Assembly (NCBI GenBank): GCA_016719565.1
Contig: JADJYU010000001.1
Coordinates: 620,001-684,000 of the forward strand
Direction: 5' to 3'
Source: Ignavibacteria bacterium
Lineage (GTDB): Bacteria > Bacteroidota > Ignavibacteria > Tepidaquicellales > Tepidaquicellaceae
Length of the DNA stretch: 64,000 nucleotides
Part shown: in pieces, positions 55,915-64,000 of the stretch
Layout of the letters: every line of letters starts with the position of its first letter
How positions within the stretch are numbered: position 1 is the first letter of the stretch
Notes under the pieces: generated by a model
Databases searched by the model: none
Told to the model about the DNA's origin: nothing
The model's input: only the letters and a program-made list of their open reading frames with translations
Program-made: the position numbers and the translations under genes

Positions 55915-56088
55915 ATGAACCTATTATTATATAGAACGGCTTACGGAAAAGTTCAAAAAATTAGCCTGCACACTTGTAGCCGTTAATTAACTTCACCGTT
56001 TATGGTCTCAGTCTGCTGTTACTTAAAAAATTTATGAATTTATTTAATCTGAGCAGGCGAGATTAACAACCCCTATAACACTTTTATA

Positions 56089-58253
56089 TTATTTCAGCAC
56101 TACAAATTTCTTTACTGCATAAAATTCTCCAGCTTTAATTCTGTAAAAATATACTCCGCTTGACAGACTGCTGCCGTCAAACTCAACCTGATATGATCCC
56201 GGACTTTGGTTTTCGCTTACAAGAGTTGTCACTTCTTTACCCAAAATATCAAATACTTTCAGAGAAACAAATTGGGATTTTGGTAATTGATAAATGATTC
56301 TTGTCTTTGGATTGAAAGGATTTGGATAATTTTGAAACAGAAAATAATTTTCCGGGATATTCTCGCTTATAATATTCACTGCAATAAATCCTCCTCCGTT
56401 AATTGTTTTGAGCACAGCTCCGGTAACTCCGACTATGTAACCGGTGTCATAATTATTCGGGAAACAAACAGCTGTAGTCTGATTATTATAAGGAGTGTTA
56501 AGTTTGTTCCAGCTTTCACCGCCATTCGTTGTCTTAAGAAGATAAGATTCGCCGTAGCTACCACCCGTAACATAACCAAACAGATTGTTGAATGGAAAAC
56601 AAATTCCGTATGTATTTATATCTGTCAGATATGCTGTCCAGTTAGTTCCGCCATTAGTTGTCCTAAGAATTTTTCCCGCCCATTCAACTGCATAACCATT
56701 CTGATCATCTGCCGGAAACTGAATATCAACAATACCTGATACTGAAGCTGCAGTTTGCTGGATCCAGTTTAATCCACCGTTGGTAGTTTTATAAATTCTT
56801 CCTGAAGACCCTGCTTCACCGGCTACGTATCCAGTTTCATTATTGTCGGGAAAACTTACAGCATTGAGAAATATGGGCGGTGAACTCAACTGTTCCCAGT
56901 TTTCTCCGCCGTTTGTTGTTTTAAGAATTACCATGTCGCCTGAAATATATCCTGTATTTACATCTGAGGGAAAATCAATATCACACAGCTCAGAGCCTGA
57001 GAATACAATTTGCCTTACCCAGTTCTGTCCTCCGTCCGTGGTCTTAAATATTCTTCCCGTTCCGCCAACCACATAACCCGTTTCATTGTTAAACGGAAAT
57101 AAAATTTCCGGAACATTACAGTATTGCCGTCAGCAGACTGCGGTATCCATTCACTTCCGGCGTTTGTTGTTTTCATTATTATACCCGAGCCGCAGATATA
57201 ACCCGTTTGCCTGTCTACCGGAAAACAAACTGATTCAATCCATTTTATATAACCTTTTCTTATGCTGTACCATGAAATACCTGAGTCTGTTGTCTTTAAA
57301 AGTGAACCTATCATTCCGGCAGCAACAGCAGAATTTGCATTCATAAATGATACCGAATACATGAAGTTATTAGTCGGTTCCGGTACATTGTATCCGGTCA
57401 GTTAACTCCTCCGTTGGAAGTTCGCATATAATATCCGAATGTACCTACTGCAACTCCGGTCTGATCATTTTCATAAAAATCAATTGAATAGAATTGAGCA
57501 TTTGAGCCGGACAATTGTGAGGTCAGTTATTTCCACCGTCGGTTGTTTTAAAATTTTACCTGGATAACCGGTTACATAACCTGTCTGACTGTTTTGAGGA
57601 AAACATAAATAATACAGAGTACCTGTCAGACCCTGACTCTGATTTAACCATGTTAATCCGCTATCTGTGGTTTTCAGAATTATCGCATTATCATTGCTGA
57701 AAACCCTTCCGCAAATAAATCCGGTACCGCTATTATCCGGAAATTCTATATCATTGAAAATACCATTTATTGCGGTATTCAAAGGAAGCCAGCTATCTCC
57801 TCCGTTTACTGTTTTATAAATGAATCCCAGAGTATCCGTCGAACTAACACCTGTTAAGAAACCTGTCAGTGCGTCTGCCGAAAAATCTACACTAAAATAA
57901 ACATCATTAGTATTAAAGGATTTATCAGTCCATGTCAGTCCGTCGTTCGTTGTTTTAATAATTGTACCGTCGTACCCGACTGCAAATCCAATACCCGTCT
58001 GTTCGCTAAAATCTACAGATGACAGTCTGCTGTATGTGCCGGATTTCAGTATTGTCCAGCTTTCGCCTGCATCTGTTGTTTTCATCAACATGCCTGCATC
58101 ACCTGCCGCATAACCTGTAACACTGTTAATGAAAGTTACTGAATTCAGATTATTTCCCTGAGGCAGAGGGTTCTCCCACTGCCATAATCCCTGAGAAAAA
58201 ACTGTTGTAAAACAAAATAAAAACATTGCTGCAAAATAAAATTTCTTCTTCAT
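56089..58253 (-). pseudogene. Secreted YCF48-like repeat protein with T9SS tail, four frameshifts
   Basis: Three frames (58253-57480, 57362-57015, 57072-56089) form one protein of about 720 aa. It has a signal peptide (MKKKFYFAAMFLFCFTTVFS), about ten YCF48/BNR-like repeats of the type TGYAAGDAGMLMKTTDAGESW, and a sorting domain (YPNPFNPKTRIIYQL ... KKFVVLK). One missing base each near 57547 (A-run on minus), 57524 and 57399 (TGG read as TG), and 57112 restores a continuous repeat ladder. All lesions are single-base losses, so sequence error is plausible. Predicted surface beta-propeller. Confidence 0.8.
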
Positions 58254-58380
58254 ACAAATAACCTCCTGAGTTTTTTTGCTTTAGATTATTTTTCAGATAC
58301 ATTCTTTATAATTTAATTTTTCCTTTATAAAAAAATTTAAAGAATCAATTCCTTTGAAATTAATGTTTTAATGTAATAAA

Positions 58381-58986
58381 CTATTGTTCACTTAGTATTC
58401 TTTTATTATCAATTTTGAGTATTCTTTCCATCTGTTTTTTCCTATCAGCATAATTATTCAATTCATACATCTCATAAGTGTAACTGCTGCTGCCGATTAT
58501 TCCGCCGATTATTCCGCCAATAAGGACTCCCGAACCCGCGCCGATTATTCCGCCAACCGGAGTTCCTATTGCACCAAGTCCTGAGGAAGATGTATTGTAA
58601 GTTGAACCAATTGCGGCTCCGGAAATAGCGCCGGCTAATAATCCGGCCAGTGCTCCAAGCACTATACCGGTACCTGTGTTTTTTCCGCTCTTGATACTGA
58701 TCCCGTTTATTTTGTTAATGTTCAGCTGCTGCTCCGAACTCTGTTCTGAAGAAAGACTTATCAGACTGTCATTTAAAAATCTGATCATTTTTATTCCTTC
58801 CAGGTTTGTCAGAACCGGGACTCTCACTCTTTTATTATCAACAATGTTTTGCTTTGATCCCTTAAAATATTCGATTGAAATTTCATCCGGATAAAATGTA
58901 TTGACTGAGTCGGACTGAGCATAAACTGTGTAACTTGCGAAAGGGAATATTATAAATATTGTTAGATTTAGTATGTGCCGTTTCAT
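58381..58986 (-). CDS. Exported protein with glycine-zipper region
   Basis: A 201-aa protein with a signal peptide (1-23, ending VYAQ), a beta-rich N-terminal domain (about 30-95), then a glycine/alanine-rich stretch (about 103-165, GIVLGALAGLLAGAISGAAI and later GGIIGAGSGVLIGGIIGG) that looks like glycine-zipper membrane helices, and a basic helical tail. No enzyme motif. Such proteins often insert in or associate with the outer membrane. Intact frame in an otherwise frameshifted region. Confidence 0.65.
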   Translation of the reverse strand: MKRHILNLTIFIIFPFASYTVYAQSDSVNTFYPDEISIEYFKGSKQNIVDNKRVRVPVLTNLEGIKMIRFLNDSLISLSSEQSSEQQLNINKINGISIKSGKNTGTGIVLGALAGLLAGAISGAAIGSTYNTSSSGLGAIGTPVGGIIGAGSGVLIGGIIGGIIGSSSYTYEMYELNNYADRKKQMERILKIDNKRILSEQ

Positions 58987-59090
58987 TTTAACATCTCCTG
59001 GATTTATTTACTAAAAAGTTAGTAAATTTACTTTTTCAAATTGTCATGACTTTGTCAAAAGTTTAATGAAATATTAATTTAAAATTAAAA

Positions 59091-59119
59091 GACCTCACTC
59101 AGCATCCGTGAGTGAGATC
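59091..59119 (-). terminator. Rho-independent terminator of the nucleotidase gene
   Basis: GACCTCACTCA and TGAGTGAGATC form an 11-bp stem (one G-T pair) with a 7-base loop; on the minus strand it ends in TTTT and AT-rich sequence, about 45 bases after the stop at 59162. Confidence 0.75.
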
Positions 59120-59161
59120 TTATAAACGCTTTTTAACATTCCTATATTTGTTCAATAAAAA

Positions 59162-61119
59162 TTACTTAGTCAGTATCATTTTTTTGTCTGAACAAATCCT
59201 TCGGGCTGTAATTTATAAAAATACACTCCGCTTGAAAAATCAGATGCATTCCATATAATTGAATAGCTGCCTGCATTTTGTTTCGTATTAACAAGAGTCG
59301 TTACTTCTCTTCCCAGCAGGTCATAAATTTTCAGTGTTGTGAATCCGCCTGCAGCCAGGCTGTAATAAATAGTTGTCGAAGGATTGAATGGATTCGGATA
59401 ATTGTTCTTCAGTTCGTAATTGAATTCATTCTGTTCTGTATCACCGGTTAAATCAGCAGCATCTCCTGATTTACTTCCTTAATTCTGCCCTCCGGATGTA
59501 TAATACAGGAATCTCAGTTTTCTCACATAATCTTTGAGTCCTTTATATTCAGGAACCTGAAGTATCTGAATATTTTCAACTTCCACTCCTCCGAGTGAAA
59601 TTAATATTCCAAGCAAACCTTCATTTACAGTGACCGAATATTTTTTATTCGGATGCAGCGGAGAATTATTTATTCGGACTGATGAGAGTATAACTCTTTC
59701 GCCGGCAGGTTTTTGAATATCGTATTTGAATTTCATTCCGGAAACCTGCAGAAAAAAATCATTGTCAATTCCTATCATAGATAAACCGATTTCCAGTCCT
59801 TTAATGAGCTCTGATCCTCTTATGTCAAATGTCGCAAGTTTAAAATCCAGACCGGAAGCTGTGTCATATCCGTAACTGACTGATCTGAAGATATCAGCGC
59901 TTGTAATAGCCCGCGGTAAATTTTCTCAGCGATTAATCCGTTTGCAGTGATTCCGATTTTTGTATGTGTTTTATTCCTGTAGAATCTGTGATCAGATTTC
60001 CCATAGGCGTATCTTTTATTCTGCTGTCCGGATTATTTGCTGTTTCCAAATCTTTAAAGCGAAGCCGTCAACCGTGTGGAATACATCGCCGAACTGGGCT
60101 GTGATACCGGCTTTAAGTTCATCTATTACAGCTTTAATTTCGGGAACTGCCGGAACATTTTTATCAATGGGTATAAGAGTATATTCATTAAACGTAACAA
60201 CATCATTCTCAAAAGTAAAACTGAGTTTGCCGATGTTTTGATAATATGAACCTGCCTGACAAATATATACAGGTTTGTTTTCAGGATTCATTATGACTAC
60301 CGGCTGCTGAAATGCAAAATGGTCATGACCTCCGATAATGAAATTAATTCCGGGAATATTTGCAGCTATCTGTGCATCAATCGCAGAGCCGAGATGCGAA
60401 AGAAAAACTATTACATCTGCTCCCTGATTCTGCAGCTCAAGAACTGTAGCATAAGCTGTTTCTGCAACATCCTCATTTATAATAACAGGATAGGCATTGC
60501 TGAGCGGTGAGGGAATTGTCATTCCGAAAATACCGACTTTTACATTTCCGAACTCTTTAATTGTATACGGCTGTATAAATTCCGAAAGAGGCGGATAACC
60601 TGTGAGATCAAGGTTCGCAGATATTACCGGAAAAGATCCGTTAGAAAATCCTGCTGTCAATACATCATTCAGTGTTGACGGTCCGAGATCAAATTCATGA
60701 TTCCCAACTGTCAGTGCGTCAAATCCTAATTGCTTCATTATCTGCAGCTCGGGAACACCGAAATATGTATTAAAGAAAAAATCTCCTGTAGAGAAATCTC
60801 CTGCATGAAGCGTAAGTACATTTGGTTCTGTCTGCTTTATCAATCCTATCACTGACGCAGCTTTTGCTATTCCTCCGATCGTCCCTTCAAGATTACAGGT
60901 CTTCGGACCGACAGCGTCAAGATGCGAGTGACTGTCATTTGTATGTAAGATTGTTACCGGTATTTCCTGTGCATTAGTAAAATTAATGAAAGTGAATATC
61001 ATGATTAAGATTGTAAAAATAAAATTTGATGGCTTTTTCATCTCATTACTCCTTTTCCGCAACTGCGGATAAATTAAATTGCAATTATTAAGTTTTAACT
61101 GTTTTAAAAAGAATCTCAT
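59162..61119 (-). pseudogene. 5'-nucleotidase/metallophosphatase (UshA-like) with T9SS tail, multiply broken
   Basis: From 61119 the minus strand gives an N-terminal leader, a signal segment, and a metallophosphatase domain (ILHTNDSHSHLD, LTLHAGDFSTGD, LTVGNHEFD, IIGGHDHFAF). After 60016 the frame shifts; the nucleotidase C-terminal domain follows (GLIAEKIYRG ... NKKYSVTVNEGLLGI) and then a sorting domain (YPNPFNPSTTIYYSL). One missing base at about 60053, 59970, 59911 and 59182 and an in-frame TAA at 59479 separate the parts. A start at about 61041 (MKKPSNFIFTILIMIFTF) fits the signal peptide better than 61119. Probable role: extracellular nucleotide hydrolysis. Confidence 0.8.
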
Positions 61120-61273
61120 TATCTTAATTAAATCTAAATTAATTTATATATAATGATTTCTTCAATTGTCACAGCTTTGTAAAAAATGTGGTGGCTTAAA
61201 TTATCAGAAAAGAAGAAATTCACTTGTTATCATTTATAGTTACTTCTTTTTAAAAGTCGCAGTGTGTGTACAT

Positions 61274-61301
61274 AAAAAAACGGGGCGGTGATACCGCCCC
61301 G
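61274..61301 (-). terminator. Strong Rho-independent terminator
   Basis: CGGGGCGGT and ACCGCCCCG form a GC-rich 9-bp stem with a 3-base loop, followed on the minus strand by seven T. It lies about 30 bases after the stop of the dockerin gene. Confidence 0.93.
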
Positions 61302-61332
61302 GACAGTTAAAATAACACATGATCATATTTTA

Positions 61333-62318
61333 TTATTTTACCAAATTCATTTGTTTCGTTTCGGAAAAATCTCCGGAAACCAATCTAAAATAATATACAC
61401 CGCTTGAGAAATTTCCGGCATTCCAGATATAAGAATGTAGTCCTGCCTGAAGATTCTGATTTATAATTAAGTCAACTTCCCTTCCTGCAATGTCATAAAC
61501 TGAAAGTTTCACAGGTGATTCGGATGAAAGTGTAAAGCTTATTGAAGTAGAAGGATTGAACGGATTTGGAAAGTTTTGATTGAGAGTTATGTCATTTCCG
61601 GTAACTGTTGCTGTGTTATTCCTTTTTAAACCTTCCGGATTCAAAGGTGATTTTACCGACAGAAATTTATCTTTGTTCAATTCAATTATTACAAGGTCTT
61701 CAATGTCTACAAAATTATCTCCCGTAAGGTCTGTAACTGTATAACCGGTAGTCATATTCCATACATCATTTTCAATCATTGAATAATCTTCAAGATCAAT
61801 AAAACCGTCCTGATTTGCATCACCGCTTAGCATAACTCTTCTCTTGCCGGCATTAAAAGTATTATTTCCGTAAACATTTGCGGCAACAGTAAAATCAAAT
61901 TCATTTAACTGATTTTCAAATATTCTTACCGGCGTTGAACTCCATACCTCAAGACTGTTTCTGTGTTTCAGAACAATATAACATTCTGTGAATTCATTTG
62001 ATGAACTTCCGGGTAAGTCAAATCTGAAAATTCCTTCCATTGTGTTTTTTTCAATTTCTGCTTCGGTAGCTGACATTACATCAAACGGAAAATATCCGTT
62101 TCTGAGCTGAGCAGAAAAACATCATTGGTTACTGCACTGCCGTAATCATCATGATACATACCCTGTGTACTTGCTGTGATTTTGACATCAGCATACGGGA
62201 ATGCCGGCTGAGAATTTGTATTGCCTGACTGCATTAACATAAATGCCGTGAACAGCATAAATGCTTTTAAAAAAAGCGAAACTGTTTCTGATCTGTTTTT
62301 GAAAATTCGGGTATTCAT
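61333..62318 (-). CDS. Secreted dockerin-repeat protein with T9SS tail, frameshifted
   Basis: Two frames, 62318-62076 and 62076-61333, join if one T is restored in the run near 62112-62116 (read as VFSAQLRNGYFPFDVMSATE). The product, about 328 aa, has a signal-like N-terminus (FLKAFMLFTAFMLMQSGNTN), a beta domain, a dockerin-type pair of Ca-binding loops (GDANQDGFIDLEDY and DLTGDNFVDIEDLV), and a sorting domain (FPNPFNPSTSISFTL ... KQMNLVK). Dockerin modules usually bind cohesins; no cohesin gene is visible here. Ends at a strong terminator. Confidence 0.8.
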
Positions 62319-62631
62319 TTCTTACTCCTTTATTTAAAGTTCTTAAAATTGGTTTTTTATCCGGACGTAAATTTGTTGAAACGGGCATTTGAATTGCCGG
62401 TGTTTTCCGTTTTAAGATCAACGGATTGTTTCACAATGAATTAAGAATTACTTCTCCGGTTCTACGTCTTCGGTTATTAAAAATTTAATTTATGAATCAG
62501 TTTTATTCATTTGTTAAATCTGTATAAAATTAAATGTTATAACCAATTCAAGTGTCATGCGAAAGTAAAAATATGTCTGAGAGTTGTAATGAACGGAGAT
62601 TGATTATGTGTGAGTGGATTTTCCGCGGATC
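62319..62631. other. Intergenic region without recognised features
   Basis: About 310 AT-rich bases between the truncated response regulator and the dockerin gene. Presumably contains the promoter of the latter. Open frames on both strands look like chance. Confidence 0.5.
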
Positions 62632-62967
62632 TTATTTTACAAATTTATATCCAACTGAATGGTATGTTATAATATGTTTCGGTCTTGACGGTAGACCAAT
62701 CACTTTATCCGCTTCTTCTGCTTTTGCAGAAAGCATTATTATGGGGAAGTTGTGTCCGCTGAGCCGGAGATCTTTGCAGATATCAAAACCATTTTTGCCG
62801 GGCAGCATTATATCCAGCAGTATCAGCTCGGGTTTAATTTTTAATGCCGTAAGAAATCCTTTTTCACCGTCTGATGAAATCAGGGTTTCATAATTTTCTT
62901 TTCTCAGACTAATTTCCAGCCCCTTGGAAACAGCCGGATCGTCTTCTATGATCAGTATTTTATTCAT
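62632..62967 (-). CDS. OmpR-type response regulator with internal deletion
   Basis: A 111-aa product. Residues 1-92 are a receiver domain (MNKILIIEDDPAVSKGLEI; phosphoacceptor D in LILLDIMLPGKNGFD; LSAKAEEADKVIGL). It then jumps in frame to SRPKHIITYHSVGYKFVK, the last residues of an OmpR/PhoB winged-helix domain. The end of the receiver and nearly all the DNA-binding domain, roughly 110-120 residues, are missing. It would not be expected to bind DNA. It lies about 50 bases downstream of the histidine kinase gene, so the pair was a two-component system. Confidence 0.75.
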   Translation of the reverse strand: MNKILIIEDDPAVSKGLEISLRKENYETLISSDGEKGFLTALKIKPELILLDIMLPGKNGFDICKDLRLSGHNFPIIMLSAKAEEADKVIGLPSRPKHIITYHSVGYKFVK

Positions 62968-63018
62968 GTCCGTATTGTAGTAATGTAATTTTTATAATTA
63001 ATTAAATTGACCTGATAT

Positions 63019-64000
63019 TTACCGGTCAGCTCTGTTCAATGGAAAATATAAATTAAATGAAGTTCCTATTCCTAATTCGCTTACAACTTCTGTCTTTCCT
63101 TTGTGTGAATCCATAATATTTTTATAATGCTCAGTCCGATTCCCGCACCGCCTGTGTGTTTTACATCAGCATTTTTCAGCCGGACAAACGGATTGAATAT
63201 ATTTTTTATATCTTCTTTTGATATTCCTATTCCTTCATCTTTAATTTTTACTACAGCATAATTGTTTATTATTTCAGAAGAGACTCTTATAAATTTTTTC
63301 TCCGGAGAATATTTGATAGCGTTTGATAAAATATTTATCATCGCCTCTTTCACTGAATCCTTATCCGCTTCAATAAAAATATTATCCTGAAGAAAAATTT
63401 CCGCTCTGAAATTTTCCATCATAAACTGATATTCCATTATCCTTAATGATTCCGTAATACAGTCATTAAGGTTTATTCTTACAAATGAGTATTCCTTTAT
63501 TCCGTTTACAATCTTTGAATAGTTCAGAACATTGTTGATAAGTCTTGTGAGCCGGTCGGTTTCACGTTCTATAATTTCACGATATTCATTTGTTATTCCT
63601 GTTTTAAAATTATCTTGCTCTTTTAAAATTTCCGTGAACATCTTAATTGAAGTAAGAGGGGTTTTAAGATCATGTGAAACGCTTGAGACATAATAGATCA
63701 TGTTCTTATTAAATTTATCCAATCTCGATATTTCAAGCTCTTCAAGCTCTACTTTTTGCTGAAGCTGCAGTTTTTTAAACGCAAGCATTACATTGGAAAC
63801 TAAGATGTTCAGTAATTCAATGTCTTCTTTCATATAACGGTGACCGGATATTTTATCACCCAGTATTATTGCCGCCGAAATATTTTCCGGTTCAATAGCA
63901 AAAGGAATTAATACGCTTATATTCCGGACGGTCAATATTTCTGTCTTCGATAAATCTGTATCCAGTCCCGGCTCCGTTTTCTCTTTAGCTGTTAATATTT
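63019..64000 (-). CDS. Sensor histidine kinase, C-terminal part (runs off window, one frameshift)
   Basis: The frame is open to the right window edge, so the N-terminus (probably GAF-type; AAIILGDKISGHRYMKEDIELL is its end) is outside. A coiled helix leads to the H-box SVSHDLKTPLTSIK, then the N-box (AMINILSNAIKYSP), G1 (DEGIGIS), F-box (IFNPFVRL), and G2 (GGAGIGLSII). The frame breaks at five T (63119-63123, plus strand); one more base gives IKNIMDSHKGKTEVVSELGIGTSF and a stop at 63019, a normal kinase end. Autophosphorylating membrane or soluble sensor; partner is the adjacent response regulator. Confidence 0.85.

Noticed and set aside
56400..58150. Regularly repeated DNA that might suggest a CRISPR or tandem array
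   Set aside because: The repeats are imperfect, about 120-150 bases, and code for YCF48-like protein repeats; there are no uniform spacers.
62552..62893. 113-codon plus-strand frame opposite the response regulator
   Set aside because: It overlaps the receiver domain on the other strand and has no recognisable domain; treated as chance.

Overview
The window looks like chromosomal DNA from a Gram-negative member of the Bacteroidota/Chlorobiota/Ignavibacteriota group, most likely Ignavibacteria-like. This is an inference from several things seen in the sequence. At least eight predicted secreted proteins end in a type IX secretion (T9SS) sorting domain with the (Y/F)PNPFNP motif that is especially common in Ignavibacteria-type genomes. 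There is an LpxH-like lipid A enzyme, several outer-membrane or periplasmic proteins, AT-rich intergenic DNA and few strong Shine-Dalgarno sites. No rRNA, tRNA, CRISPR array or transposase was found.

Layout. (1) 1-2.2 kb: three minus-strand accessory genes (a partial RibD/DHFR-like protein, a YhcG-type PDDEXK nuclease and an unknown 186-aa protein) separated by attC-like imperfect inverted repeats. This reads as a piece of an integron cassette array with no integrase in view. (2) 2.33-2.93 kb: an extreme G/A low-complexity block, probably a sequencing or assembly artefact, so the linkage of the cassettes to the rest is uncertain. (3) 3.5-9.4 kb, plus strand: housekeeping genes fsa, gcvT, comB, ftsK and a small Rossmann protein. 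(4) 9.5-14.2 kb, minus strand: two paralogous SBBP beta-propeller T9SS cargo genes, one frameshifted, that share an almost identical 340-bp leader plus signal-peptide segment, with orphan sorting-domain fragments and recurring hairpin elements between them. (5) 14.2-27.4 kb, minus strand: a secreted subtilisin, ndk, a class A PBP, lpxH-like, a DsbD-alpha-like protein, folE2, a Nudix hydrolase, a metal-site-deficient amidohydrolase relative, an asparaginase, an esterase and ispD. (6) 27.8-35.9 kb, plus strand: a small membrane protein, a Sua5-type threonylcarbamoyl-AMP synthase, a propeller-like protein, a VWA membrane protein and a large frameshifted outer-membrane protein. (7) 35.9-44.7 kb, minus strand: a tightly packed eight-gene operon with an ArsS-type radical SAM protein, FAD oxidoreductase, membrane polyferredoxin, DUF547 lipoprotein, two polytopic GT-C-type glycosyltransferases, a GT2 and a TIGR04282-type transferase, resembling an arsenosugar-type cluster. 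(8) 45-52.4 kb: a TonB-like protein with an internal duplication, a beta-helix cargo protein, radA, a GntR regulator and a choice-of-anchor-B cargo protein. (9) 52.5-64 kb: ppk1, a serine-hydrolase relative, a YCF48-like cargo protein, a glycine-zipper protein, a 5'-nucleotidase cargo protein, a dockerin cargo protein and a two-component pair. Nearly every gene here carries one or more single-base frameshifts.

How it fits together. Core metabolism, cell-wall synthesis and division genes are interleaved with exported T9SS cargo; the T9SS machinery itself is not in the window. The most promising accessory systems are the attC-like cassette segment, the ArsS-centred operon and the modular SBBP gene array. 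The indels, most of them one base missing from a short homopolymer, mean that many apparent pseudogenes right of 51 kb may be consensus errors rather than biological decay.
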